The notes below the pieces were generated by a model, which worked only from the letters and a program-made list of their open reading frames with translations, searched no databases and was not told the DNA's origin. A stretch of DNA of 64,000 bases, taken from CBDIHH01 sp965279095. Its GTDB lineage: Bacteria; Pseudomonadota; Alphaproteobacteria; Caulobacterales; Caulobacteraceae. A program made the translations under genes and the position numbers. This document shows positions 17,651 through 25,550 of this stretch, piece after piece. Location of the stretch: assembly GCA_965279095.1 (NCBI GenBank), contig CBDIHH010000006.1, forward strand, positions 620,001-684,000. The letters run 5' to 3'. Each line of letters opens with the position of its first letter. Within the stretch, counting starts at the first letter, position 1.

Positions 17651-18055
17651 ATGATGTTGCCCAAGCACGCCACCGTCGCCGTCGCGGACGGAGAGACCCT
17701 GCGGCTGTTCCGCAACGCCGGGGACGAGACCCACGTGGACCTGACGGCCCTGCCGATGCCGTCGCTGGACGCGGCCGACGCCGGCTCGGGCGGCCGCCAC
17801 CACAGCAGCAGCGCCAACCCCGACGACAAGCGCGCGTCCGAAGACAATTTCGCGGCCAGTTGCGCCGCCTACCTGAACCGCGAGGTGCTGGAGGGCCGGA
17901 TCGAGTCGCTGGTGATCATCGCCGATCCGCGCAGCCTCGGGGAACTGCGCAAGCACTACCACCAGAAGCTGCAGGACATCCTGCTGAAGGACATGCCCAA
18001 GGACCTCGCCGGGCATGTGGTCGCCGACATCGCCGCGGCGGTGCACAAGGCCTGA
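17651..18055 (+). CDS. host attachment protein family (baeRF/Rtsg-like) protein
   Basis: A 134-residue protein resembling the small proteins annotated as host attachment protein, related to archaeal release-factor-like (baeRF) folds. Visible features are ATVAVADGETLRLFRNAG at the start, a loop of His/Ser (GGRHHSSSANPDDKR), and LVIIADPRSLGELRKHYHQKL near the C-terminus. ATG 17651 is preceded by CAGGAGC. The family name derives from plant-associated bacteria and does not prove a role in attachment. The gene is isolated, divergent from the LysR gene and convergent with the DUF1275 gene. Confidence 0.7.
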   Translation: MMLPKHATVAVADGETLRLFRNAGDETHVDLTALPMPSLDAADAGSGGRHHSSSANPDDKRASEDNFAASCAAYLNREVLEGRIESLVIIADPRSLGELRKHYHQKLQDILLKDMPKDLAGHVVADIAAAVHKA

Positions 18056-18057
18056 GG

Positions 18058-18690
18058 TCAGTCCCGCAGCCGCGTGGCCGCCATGGCGGCGGTCGCGGCG
18101 GCCGCGGCGGCGAACCACAGGCCTTGAAGGCCGAACGCCCGGTGGGCCAGGGCGCCCAGGACGGCGCCCGCGACCAGGCCGGTCCACAGGAGCAGATAAG
18201 GCGCCCAGGCCCAGGGGGCGCCGCCGCCCAGGGCCGCGGCCAGGCGCTGGCCAAGCTTGACCAGGGTGCCGGTCATATAGGTGAGGCCGATCTGCACCTC
18301 GCCGTCCTTCTCATAGACCGCGTTCTCGGCGCCCATGGCCAGGGCCATGGGAATCGCCGCCGCCCAGGGGGAGGGCAGGCGGCCAAGCAGGGCGGCGGCG
18401 GCCAGGAGCGCCGCGACCAGGGCCAGGACGACGGTCTTGCGCCGCGGCCCGGCCCATCGGCCCGCCAGGGCGCCGGCGACCACTCCGAGGACGAACAGGG
18501 CGACCAGGGCCGCGGCTCCGGCGGCGGCGGGGGTGCGCTCGGCCAGGCCCACCGCCAAACGGGTGGAATTGCCGCTCATGAACGAGACGAAGAAGCCGCC
18601 CAGGGCCAGAAAGCCCATGGCGTCCACATAGCCGGCCAGCGCTGACAGCAGCGCCGCCAGCGCCCGATCCCGTCCGTCATAGCGATGCAT
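18058..18690 (-). CDS. DUF1275 (YoaK-like) membrane protein
   Basis: A 210-residue inner-membrane protein with about six hydrophobic helices. The N-terminal LLSALAGYVDAMGFLALGGFFVSFMSGNSTRLA is the DUF1275 signature, and GAENAVYEKDGEVQIGLTYMTGTLVKLGQRL follows. The function of the family is unknown. Its stop codon lies 3 bp from the convergent host-attachment-like gene. It is divergent from the nitrilase-like gene, with a 125-bp gap between the two starts. Confidence 0.88.
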   Translation of the reverse strand: MHRYDGRDRALAALLSALAGYVDAMGFLALGGFFVSFMSGNSTRLAVGLAERTPAAAGAAALVALFVLGVVAGALAGRWAGPRRKTVVLALVAALLAAAALLGRLPSPWAAAIPMALAMGAENAVYEKDGEVQIGLTYMTGTLVKLGQRLAAALGGGAPWAWAPYLLLWTGLVAGAVLGALAHRAFGLQGLWFAAAAAATAAMAATRLRD

Positions 18691-18815
18691 GCGAAGAAGC
18701 GTAGCCGGTCCGCAGAGTCGCGGCGAGCAAAGACGGCGTCGGGGAGATGACGGCGCCCCGCGCGCGGGCTAAGGATTCTGCGGCCGAACGCCGGCCGGTC
18801 CTGGAGAGACGCCCC

Positions 18816-19730
18816 ATGCCCATCGCCGCCGCCGTGATGCGCGTTCCCGTGCTCGTCCCGCCCAGCGCCGACGCCCTGGAGGATACCCGGCGGCGCAACG
18901 CCGAGGCGATGGTCGCCATGATCGAGGGGGCCATGAAGGGGCCGGGCCCCAAGCCCAGGCTGATCGTGTTTCCCGTGCTGCAGCTGGTGTCGTCCAAGCG
19001 GTCGGTGTCGGGAGTGCCGATCTCGGCGGTGGCGGTGGACCTGGCGGCCGAGCCCCTGGACCGCTCCGTCTTCGCCCCGGTGATCGCCGCCTGCCGTCGC
19101 CACGACTGCTATGTGGCCACCAGCACCCAGGAGAAGACCAACCGCCTGCCGGGCAAGTATTTCCACACCGGCTTCGTCATGGGCCCCGAGGGGCTGGTGC
19201 TGCGCTCGCCCAAGTCCCAGGCCCGCAGCGCGCCGGAGATGGCCTATCTGCGCGACATGGTCCCCGAATACACCGCCGCCTTCGGCAAGGATTCGATCCT
19301 GCCGGTGGCCAAGACGCCCATCGGGACTCTGGCCTGCTACATCGAGAGCGAGGCGGAGGTGTTCGAGGCCTCGCGCCTGCTGGCGGCCAAGGGCGCCCAG
19401 ATCATCGTCCATCCCAGCGCCGAGAGCGACGACGCGCCCTGGCAGGCGATGAAGCAGGCCATCGGCTATCAGTGCCAGGTATTCCTGCTGACCGGCACGG
19501 TGTCGCGCAACCTCTACGCCAAGGACCCGGCCGGCGTCTGGTCGGGGGGCGCCGCGACCATCGTCGGGCCGCGCGGCGAGCTGATGGCGTCGAAGGGCGG
19601 ACGCGACGAGGGGGCCGCGACGGCGGTGATCGACCTGACCGAGATCGACCACGCCCGCGAGGAGCACGGCGCCAAGACCACCCCCGCCTGGGGACTCTAC
19701 CGCGACCTCTACGCCCGCGGCGGCGCCTAA
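18816..19730 (+). CDS. carbon-nitrogen hydrolase (nitrilase) superfamily protein with altered triad
   Basis: A 304-residue nitrilase-fold protein. The Cys position is kept (GTLACYIESEAEVFEA, Cys174) and so is a probable Lys (Lys133 in SPKSQ), but the catalytic Glu is replaced: LIVFPVLQLV has Val54. The segment after Cys is three residues longer than in classical amidases. It shares the FGKDSILPVAKTPIG style segment with the protein at 2440-3483 (FGADALFPVADTPLG), so the two belong to one unusual subgroup. The start ATG 18816 follows CTGGAGAG. Without the general base Glu, normal amidase chemistry is doubtful. The convergent Lrp gene abuts its stop codon. Confidence 0.82.
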   Translation: MPIAAAVMRVPVLVPPSADALEDTRRRNAEAMVAMIEGAMKGPGPKPRLIVFPVLQLVSSKRSVSGVPISAVAVDLAAEPLDRSVFAPVIAACRRHDCYVATSTQEKTNRLPGKYFHTGFVMGPEGLVLRSPKSQARSAPEMAYLRDMVPEYTAAFGKDSILPVAKTPIGTLACYIESEAEVFEASRLLAAKGAQIIVHPSAESDDAPWQAMKQAIGYQCQVFLLTGTVSRNLYAKDPAGVWSGGAATIVGPRGELMASKGGRDEGAATAVIDLTEIDHAREEHGAKTTPAWGLYRDLYARGGA

Positions 19731-20210
19731 CTACCGGATGCGCAGGGGCAGGGCGGGGCTCGACTTGATCTCCGACAGGGCGATCGCCGAATTGATCTCC
19801 TGCACCCCGGCCAGCTTGGACAGGACCCCGAAGACGAACTTCTCATAGGCGTCGATGTCGCGGGTGATGATCTTCAGGAAGAAGTCGAACGCCCCGACGA
19901 TGGCGTAGCACTCCTGCACCTCGGGGAAGCGGGCGATCTGCTCGGAGAACTCCTCGAGGTTGGCCCGCCCGTGGGCCGACAGCTTCACATGGGCCAGCAC
20001 CAGGGTGTTGAAGCCGAGCTTGCGGCGATCCAGCCGGCTGATCTGGTCGCGGATGTAGCCGGCCTGTTTCAGCCGGGTGAGGCGGCGCCAGCACGGCGAT
20101 TGCGACAGCCCGACCCGCTCGGCTAGCTCCGCCGACGACAGAGTCGCGTCCCCCTGCATCGCCTCGAGAATCTTGAGGTCGAAGGCATCCAGGTCCTCGG
20201 CATTGGCCAC
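19731..20210 (-). CDS. Lrp/AsnC-family transcriptional regulator
   Basis: A 159-residue regulator. The N-terminal HTH (LAERVGLSQSPCWRRLTRLKQAGYI, about 27-51) is followed by the RAM/AsnC ligand-binding domain (VLAHVKLSAHGRANLEEFSEQIARFP...CYAIVGAFDFFLKI). Such regulators form octamers and sense amino acids. Its stop codon directly abuts that of the nitrilase-like gene on the other strand. The nearest likely target upstream is the ferredoxin-reductase-like gene in the same direction, but the autoregulated promoter may be its only site. Confidence 0.92.
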   Translation of the reverse strand: MANAEDLDAFDLKILEAMQGDATLSSAELAERVGLSQSPCWRRLTRLKQAGYIRDQISRLDRRKLGFNTLVLAHVKLSAHGRANLEEFSEQIARFPEVQECYAIVGAFDFFLKIITRDIDAYEKFVFGVLSKLAGVQEINSAIALSEIKSSPALPLRIR

Positions 20211-20295
20211 GGCGCGCTCCTGACCTTGGGCGAAATGTTCAAGTCGTCTATCGCGCAGGCGGCGACGCGGGTCCAGCGTCGGCAGGGGCCTTGCC

Positions 20296-21504
20296 CTAGA
20301 CCGCCTTCATCGGGATCGTCAGGTCGGCGAGCCTGGCCTTGTCGACCTCGCGGCGGGCGCCGATCATCTGGCGGCCGACGATGAATTCGGGGGCGGCGTT
20401 GACGGCCTCGACGGCCTGCACCTGCTGGCCCGCCATGTGGAAGGCGGCGAAGCTGCGGCTGGCGGGATCGCCGCGCACGACCACGTCATCGACCTCGAAG
20501 GGCAGGCCGGCGATCTGCAGCTTGAGGTCATACTGGTCCGACCAGAACCACGGGATCTCGGGCTTGGGCGGCGGCGTGCCGCAGATGGCCGCGGCGGCCT
20601 GGCGCGCCTGTTCGAGGGCGTTGGGCACGCTTTCCAGGCGGAACATGCGGTCGTAGAGCGGCAGGGGGCGGTGAGCGACGTCACCGATGGCGAAGATCGA
20701 CGGGTCGGAGGTGCGCGCCTGCAGATCCACGACGATGCCGCCGGCGCACTCGAGCCCCGCCTCCAGGGCGATCTCGTCATTGGGCGCGGCGCCGATGCCC
20801 ACCAGGACGGCGTCGCAGGGCACAGGGGGCTGGTCCTTGAGGCGGACGCCGGCCACGTGGCCACCCGCCCCCTCGAAGCCCTCCACCTGCGCCGAGCAGT
20901 AGAACCGGACCCCATGGGCCTCGTGACAGGCCTGGAAGAACCGCGACAGGTCGCGCCCGGCGACGCGGGCCAGCAGCCGATCCTCGCGCTCCAGCAGCGC
21001 CACCTCGGCGCCCAGGGCGCGGGCGGAGGCGGCCACCTCGAGGCCGACGTAGCCGCCGCCGATGATGGCCAGGCGGAAGCCGGGCTTCAGCCGGGCCTTG
21101 ATCGCCTCGGCGTCGGCGATGGTGCGCAGTTCCAGAAAGCCGTCCAGGTCGCTGCCGGGCAGGGTCAGGCGGCGGGCGCGGGCGCCGGTGGCGATGATCA
21201 GCTGGTCGTAGGCCAGGGTCTGGCCATCGGAGAGGGAGACGGTCTTGTCCGACCGGTGAAGCGCCAGCGCGCGCACCCCGGTGAGCACGGTGATGCGGGA
21301 TTCCTCATAGAAGGCGGCGGGGCGCAATTGGACGCCGTCGTCGCCCACCTCCCCCTTCAGCCAGCCCTTGGACAGGGGCGGTCTCTGGTACGGGATCTGC
21401 GGCTCGTCGCCGACCAGGGTGATGTCGCCCTCATAGCCGTTCTGCCGCAGGAGCGCCGCGGCGGTGCCGCCGGCGTGACCGGCCCCCAGGATCACAATCG
21501 CCAT
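20296..21504 (-). CDS. NAD(P)H-dependent ferredoxin/rubredoxin reductase-like flavoprotein
   Basis: A 402-residue two-dinucleotide-domain flavoprotein. The FAD motif is MAIVILGAGHAGGTAAALL, the NAD motif LAIIGGGYVGLEVAASARALG, and the second FAD contact FAIGDVAHR. YQRPPLSKGWLKGE is typical of ferredoxin reductases of oxygenase systems (CamA, AlkT and ThcD relatives). It would pass electrons from NAD(P)H to a ferredoxin serving a P450 or ring-hydroxylating oxygenase. No ferredoxin is adjacent; the only P450 in the window is at 59 kb. It is divergent from the flavoprotein gene at 21,739. Confidence 0.9.
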   Translation of the reverse strand: MAIVILGAGHAGGTAAALLRQNGYEGDITLVGDEPQIPYQRPPLSKGWLKGEVGDDGVQLRPAAFYEESRITVLTGVRALALHRSDKTVSLSDGQTLAYDQLIIATGARARRLTLPGSDLDGFLELRTIADAEAIKARLKPGFRLAIIGGGYVGLEVAASARALGAEVALLEREDRLLARVAGRDLSRFFQACHEAHGVRFYCSAQVEGFEGAGGHVAGVRLKDQPPVPCDAVLVGIGAAPNDEIALEAGLECAGGIVVDLQARTSDPSIFAIGDVAHRPLPLYDRMFRLESVPNALEQARQAAAAICGTPPPKPEIPWFWSDQYDLKLQIAGLPFEVDDVVVRGDPASRSFAAFHMAGQQVQAVEAVNAAPEFIVGRQMIGARREVDKARLADLTIPMKAV

Positions 21505-21738
21505 GTCGTTCCTCGCCGCTCCGCCCAGTACCGCCGCCGCCGGGGCGGTTCGCCGCGCACCATCAACAGTAAGTCACCGGCCGCAAGAGCCTGACCGGCA
21601 TAAAAATGCCGCGCTCGACCGCCAGCGGCCCCGGCCCGCTTTGCCCAGGCCGTGACCGCTGGCTATAGCAAGGCGATCGTTCGCGCGCGCGGGCCGCGAC
21701 TTGCCGGCCAGTCCGCCGACCGCAGGGATGACGCCGCC

Positions 21739-23115
21739 ATGGCCTATGACATCGATGTGCTGGTGATCGGGGCCGGGGCCGGGGGCCTGACGGCGGCGAT
21801 CGCGGCGGCCGACGCGGGGGCCGAGACGGCGATCGTCGAGAAACGCGATCGCCCCGGCGGCAATTCCTCCCTGTCTACCGGCTCGATGATCGGCGCCGGC
21901 ACCCGCTTCCAGCGGCAGGCCGGCGTCGACGATGGGCCGGAGCGCTACCTGGCCGACATCGACCGCATCGCGCCGCTCACCGACTGCCCGGCCCTGGTGC
22001 GCCGCCTGGCTCAGACCTCGGCCCGGACCACCGAATGGCTGGCGGATGAGGTGGGCGTCAAGTTGGTGCTGATCACCGACTATCGCCATGTAGGCCATAG
22101 CCGCGCGCGCCTGCATGCCCCGCCCTCCCGGCGCGGGCAGGACCTCGTCGACGACCTGCTGGCCGCCGCCGCCCGCCGCGGCATTCCCCTGGCCGTGGGC
22201 AATGCGGCGACCGGGCTGATCGTCGAGGACGGCGCGGTGGTCGGCGCCTTCGTCGACAGCGGCGAGGGGCCCCGGCCGCTGCGGGCGCGAAAGACGATCC
22301 TGGCCATGAACGGCTTCGCCGCCAACCGGGAGATGGTGGCCCGCTTCTGCCCCGAGGTGGCGCAGATCGACTATTTCGGCGCCCCGGGCAGCACCGGCGA
22401 GGCGATCGCCTGGGGCGAGGCGCTCGGCGCCGCCATGGGGAATCTCGGCGCCTACCAGGGCTATGCGGCGGTGGCCTATCCCCACGGCAGCCTGGTGTCG
22501 TGGACCACGGTGGAGAAGGGGGCGATCATCGTCGATGGCGAGGGGCGCCGGTTCGGCGACGAGAGCCTCGGCTATTCCGGCTTCACACCGCAGGTGCGGG
22601 CCCAGGGCGGTCCGGTGTTCGTGATCTTCGACGACCGCATCCGCCAGGTCACGGCCCGGGAGGAAGAGTTCCAGGCGCTCGCGGACCTGGGCGGCCTGCG
22701 CCGGGGCGCAGGCGCGCCAGAGCTGGCGCAGGCCATCGGCGCCGATGCGGCCGTGCTCGAACGGATTCTAAGGGCCTATGACGCGGCGGCGCGGGGCCAG
22801 GCCGCAGACCCCTTTGGGCGCACGGATTTCGGCCTCGCCCCCCTGCAGGGTGAACTGTTCGCGGTCCGGGCCACGCCGGGGATATTCCACACCCAGGGCG
22901 GCCTGATGGTGGATGAGGACGCCCGGGTGTTGTCCGCCGCGGGCGGCGTCATTCCCGGCCTGTTCGCCGTGGGCGGCTGCACCGCGGGTCTGTCGGGGCG
23001 GACCGGCCCCGGGGGCTACGCCTCGGGGAACGGCCTGCTCAGCGCCATGGGCCTGGGCCGCCTCGCCGGCGAGGCGGCGGGGCGCGAGGTTCAGGCCTTG
23101 GCGCCGCGCATATAG
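21739..23115 (+). CDS. FAD-dependent dehydrogenase, fumarate reductase/KstD-like
   Basis: A 458-residue flavoprotein. DVLVIGAGAGGLTAAIAAADAG at the N-terminus and a C-terminal GLFAVGGCTAGLSG...GGYASGNGLLSAMGLGRLAG segment place it in the FAD_binding_2 family. ATG 21739 starts six residues before the flavin motif; a GTG at 21652 would add 29 unlikely residues. It is more distant from the other two family members in the window (3688 and 46,563). Its 3' end overlaps the convergent peroxiredoxin gene by 25 bp. The substrate is unknown; oxidative stress enzymes nearby fit an oxidase-type side reaction, which is inference. Confidence 0.87.
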   Translation: MAYDIDVLVIGAGAGGLTAAIAAADAGAETAIVEKRDRPGGNSSLSTGSMIGAGTRFQRQAGVDDGPERYLADIDRIAPLTDCPALVRRLAQTSARTTEWLADEVGVKLVLITDYRHVGHSRARLHAPPSRRGQDLVDDLLAAAARRGIPLAVGNAATGLIVEDGAVVGAFVDSGEGPRPLRARKTILAMNGFAANREMVARFCPEVAQIDYFGAPGSTGEAIAWGEALGAAMGNLGAYQGYAAVAYPHGSLVSWTTVEKGAIIVDGEGRRFGDESLGYSGFTPQVRAQGGPVFVIFDDRIRQVTAREEEFQALADLGGLRRGAGAPELAQAIGADAAVLERILRAYDAAARGQAADPFGRTDFGLAPLQGELFAVRATPGIFHTQGGLMVDEDARVLSAAGGVIPGLFAVGGCTAGLSGRTGPGGYASGNGLLSAMGLGRLAGEAAGREVQALAPRI

Positions 23116-23627
23116 TCCAGGACGACCTTGGGATCGGTCACCGTATAGGGGTCGTCGTCGTCGCCGGCGTCATTGATGCCCGGCTCCTCGAACCATTTCT
23201 CGACCACCCCGTCGTTCACCACCATCACATAGCGCCAGCTGCGATAGCCGAAGCCGAGGTGCTCCTTGTTGATCAGCATCCCCATGCGGCGGGTGAAGTG
23301 GCCCGAGCCGTCCGGCAGCAGCTTGATCTTGGACAGGCCCAGCCGCTTGCCCCACTGGTACATGACGAAGGCGTCATTCACGGCCAGGCAGTAGACCTCG
23401 TCGGCGCCCGCCGAACGGAGGTCGTCGTACATCAACTCGAAGGCCGGGCACTGTTCATTGGAGCAGGTGGGGGTGAAGGCCCCGGGCAGGGAAAAGATCA
23501 CCACCCGTTTGCCATCGAAGACCTCGTGGGTGGACAGGTCCTGCCAGCGGAAAGGGTTGTCTCCGCCAATGCTTTCGTCCCGCACGCGGGTCTTGAACAC
23601 CACCTCGGGAACGTGACGGCCTTCCAT
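23091..23627 (-). CDS. peroxiredoxin (Prx5/AhpE-like, atypical)
   Basis: A 178-residue thiol peroxidase. The active-site segment PGAFTPTCSNEQCPAFE contains the peroxidatic Cys (TPTCS) and a second Cys six residues on, and YVMVVNDGVVEKWFEEPG is characteristic of the Prx5 group. It reduces H2O2 and organic peroxides in the cytosol. I chose ATG 23627, preceded by AGGAAGAC; an earlier in-frame ATG at 23657 is less likely. It overlaps the 3' end of the convergent flavoprotein gene. Confidence 0.93.
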   Translation of the reverse strand: MEGRHVPEVVFKTRVRDESIGGDNPFRWQDLSTHEVFDGKRVVIFSLPGAFTPTCSNEQCPAFELMYDDLRSAGADEVYCLAVNDAFVMYQWGKRLGLSKIKLLPDGSGHFTRRMGMLINKEHLGFGYRSWRYVMVVNDGVVEKWFEEPGINDAGDDDDPYTVTDPKVVLDYMRGAKA

Positions 23628-23793
23628 CGTGTCTTCCTTGTCGCTGAGCGGCCACACCTGCCTGGCATCGACAACGGTGGCCAGGGGGCAAGGTTCCTGG
23701 CCGGCGTCCGCTTACCGGCTATCACCGCAAGGCGACCTCCCCGCGGTCCGTCCGCGCGCCTATGCTGGCGGTCGAATGGCGAGGGACAGGGCG

Positions 23794-24711
23794 ATGACGA
23801 TTTGGACGCGGGCTTGCGGCCTGGCCCTATGGGCGGTCCTGACGGCGGCCGCTCCGGCCATGGCCGCCGACATGCGGTCGCGCTTCATCGAAGGCGACGG
23901 CGGCGTGCCCCTGGCGGTGCGCGAGGCGGGTCCGGCCGACGCCCCGGGCATCCTGCTGGTGCACGGGCTCGGGCAGGGCGGCGCCAGCTTCGACAAGCAG
24001 TTCGAGGCCCTGGGCGACCGCTATCATATCGTGGCCTTCGACCTGCGCGGCCACGGCCTGTCGGGCAAGCCGTGGGCGCAGGAGGCCTATGTCTCCCCGG
24101 CCATCTGGGCGTCGGACATCGCCAAGGTGGTCGCGGCCACGGGCCTGAAGCGACCGGTGATCCTGGGCTGGTCCTACGGCACCGGGGTGGTGATGGACTA
24201 TGTGCGCCAGTACGGCGCCGACCAGGTGGCCGGCATCGTCCTGGTGGGCGCCCTGGGCGGCCTCAGCCCCCCGGCCGCGCCGGCCGCCGCCACGCCACTG
24301 CCGGCGGACTACGCCCGCGCCAAGGCCCTGCAGCCCAGCGCCCTGATCGAGGATCAGATCGAGGCGGCGCGGGTGGTGGGGACCTATCTGACCGCCGCGC
24401 CCGTGGACGACGGCCTGGGGGAGACCTCGCAGACCCTCGGCTCGATGCTGGCGCCCTATGTGCGCGCGGGGCTGATGAAGCACCCCGCCGCCAACCAGGA
24501 CCTGGTTCCCAAGATCACCGCGCCCCTGGTGATCATGCGCGGGGAGCTGGATCCCAGCGCCCCCGCCGCCGCCTCCGACGCCCTGGCCAAGGCGCTGCCG
24601 CGGGGCTCGGTGATCACCTTCCAGGGGTCCGGTCACTCGCCCTTCCGCGAGCGGGCGGCGGACTTCAACAAGGCCCTGGCCGCCTTCGTCGACGCCGCCC
24701 AGAGCCGCTAG
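23794..24711 (+). CDS. exported alpha/beta hydrolase
   Basis: A 305-residue protein with a Sec signal peptide (cleavage near APAMAA) and an alpha/beta-hydrolase fold. The oxyanion region is LLVHGLGQGG, the nucleophile elbow GWSYGTG (Ser127), the acid likely the Asp in RGELDPS, and the His in GSGHSPFRE. ATG 23794 is preceded by GAGGGACAGG; an in-frame ATG at 23776 is possible. It is a paralogue of the exported hydrolase at 28,086. It probably cleaves an ester or similar bond in the periplasm; the substrate is unknown. Confidence 0.87.
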   Translation: MTIWTRACGLALWAVLTAAAPAMAADMRSRFIEGDGGVPLAVREAGPADAPGILLVHGLGQGGASFDKQFEALGDRYHIVAFDLRGHGLSGKPWAQEAYVSPAIWASDIAKVVAATGLKRPVILGWSYGTGVVMDYVRQYGADQVAGIVLVGALGGLSPPAAPAAATPLPADYARAKALQPSALIEDQIEAARVVGTYLTAAPVDDGLGETSQTLGSMLAPYVRAGLMKHPAANQDLVPKITAPLVIMRGELDPSAPAAASDALAKALPRGSVITFQGSGHSPFRERAADFNKALAAFVDAAQSR

Positions 24712-24795
24712 GGGCGCCGGTTGAGGCTAGACGCAGGCCGCTCCCATGGCCGATAGTCCGCCCCGGATTTCCGACCGACCCCAGGAGTTGAGACC

Positions 24796-25347
24796 ATGAC
24801 CGCCCGCATCCAGGACCTTCCCCTGACCACCATCGACGGCGCCGAGGCCTCGCTGGGCGACTACGCCGGCAAGGTGCTGCTGATCGTCAACGTGGCGTCC
24901 AAGTGCGGACTGACCCCCCAGTACGAGGGTCTTGAGACCCTCTACCGCGACTATCGGGACCAGGGCCTGGTCGTGCTCGGCTTCCCCGCCAACGACTTCG
25001 GCGCCCAGGAGCCCGGCACCAACGAAGAGATCCAGTCCTTCTGCGAGACCAGCTTCGGCGTCGACTTCCCGATGTTCGCCAAGATCGCCGTCACCGGCGA
25101 GGCCAAGCATCCGCTGTATCGCGAACTGACCACGGCGGTCCCCAAGGCGCAGTCTTTGCCCGGGACCGACATGCGCAAGAAGCTGGAAGGCTACGGCATG
25201 ACGCCGAACCCCGAGCCGGAGGTGCTGTGGAACTTCGAGAAGTTCCTGGTCGGTCGCGGCGGCGAGGTGGTCGCCCGGTTCTCCCCGGACGTCCCGCCCA
25301 CCGACCCGCTGGTGGTCGGAACGATCCAGAAGGCCCTGGCGGAGTAA
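24796..25347 (+). CDS. glutathione peroxidase family protein
   Basis: A 183-residue cytosolic thiol peroxidase. VNVASKCGLTPQY holds the catalytic Cys, and the C-terminal LWNFEKFLV supplies the conserved Trp and Asn. The second motif reads GFPANDFGAQEPGT where classical enzymes have FPCNQF, so the usual Gln is Asp, a variant I believe is frequent in proteobacteria. These enzymes usually use thioredoxin rather than glutathione. It starts 84 bp after the exported hydrolase and may share a transcript with it. Confidence 0.92.
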   Translation: MTARIQDLPLTTIDGAEASLGDYAGKVLLIVNVASKCGLTPQYEGLETLYRDYRDQGLVVLGFPANDFGAQEPGTNEEIQSFCETSFGVDFPMFAKIAVTGEAKHPLYRELTTAVPKAQSLPGTDMRKKLEGYGMTPNPEPEVLWNFEKFLVGRGGEVVARFSPDVPPTDPLVVGTIQKALAE

Positions 25348-25403
25348 CCGCGCCGCGCGCCAGCGCCAAAAACGCGTTGAGGTCAATGAAATCCGCATAT
25401 AGA

Positions 25404-25432
25404 GGCGGCAAGACCAAAGTTGTCTTGTCGCC
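25404..25432. promoter_or_regulatory. inverted repeat upstream of the ThDP-enzyme operon
   Basis: GGCGGCAAGAC (25404-25414) and GTCTTGTCGCC (25422-25432) pair at 10 of 11 positions around a 7-base loop. It lies between the glutathione peroxidase stop and the GTG start of the ThDP enzyme, in an AT-richer spot. No T-run follows, so it may be an operator for the downstream operon or a weak terminator. Confidence 0.4.
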
Positions 25433-25550
25433 CCCTGGCCCCTCATGCGACCGTCCGATCCGTCGATCGAGCGAGCGCGTGGGGCCTGACGATGGGTGAG
25501 ATGCCGAGACCAGGGATCGGGGCGGCCACGCCGCCCGCGGGGCCGCAGGC

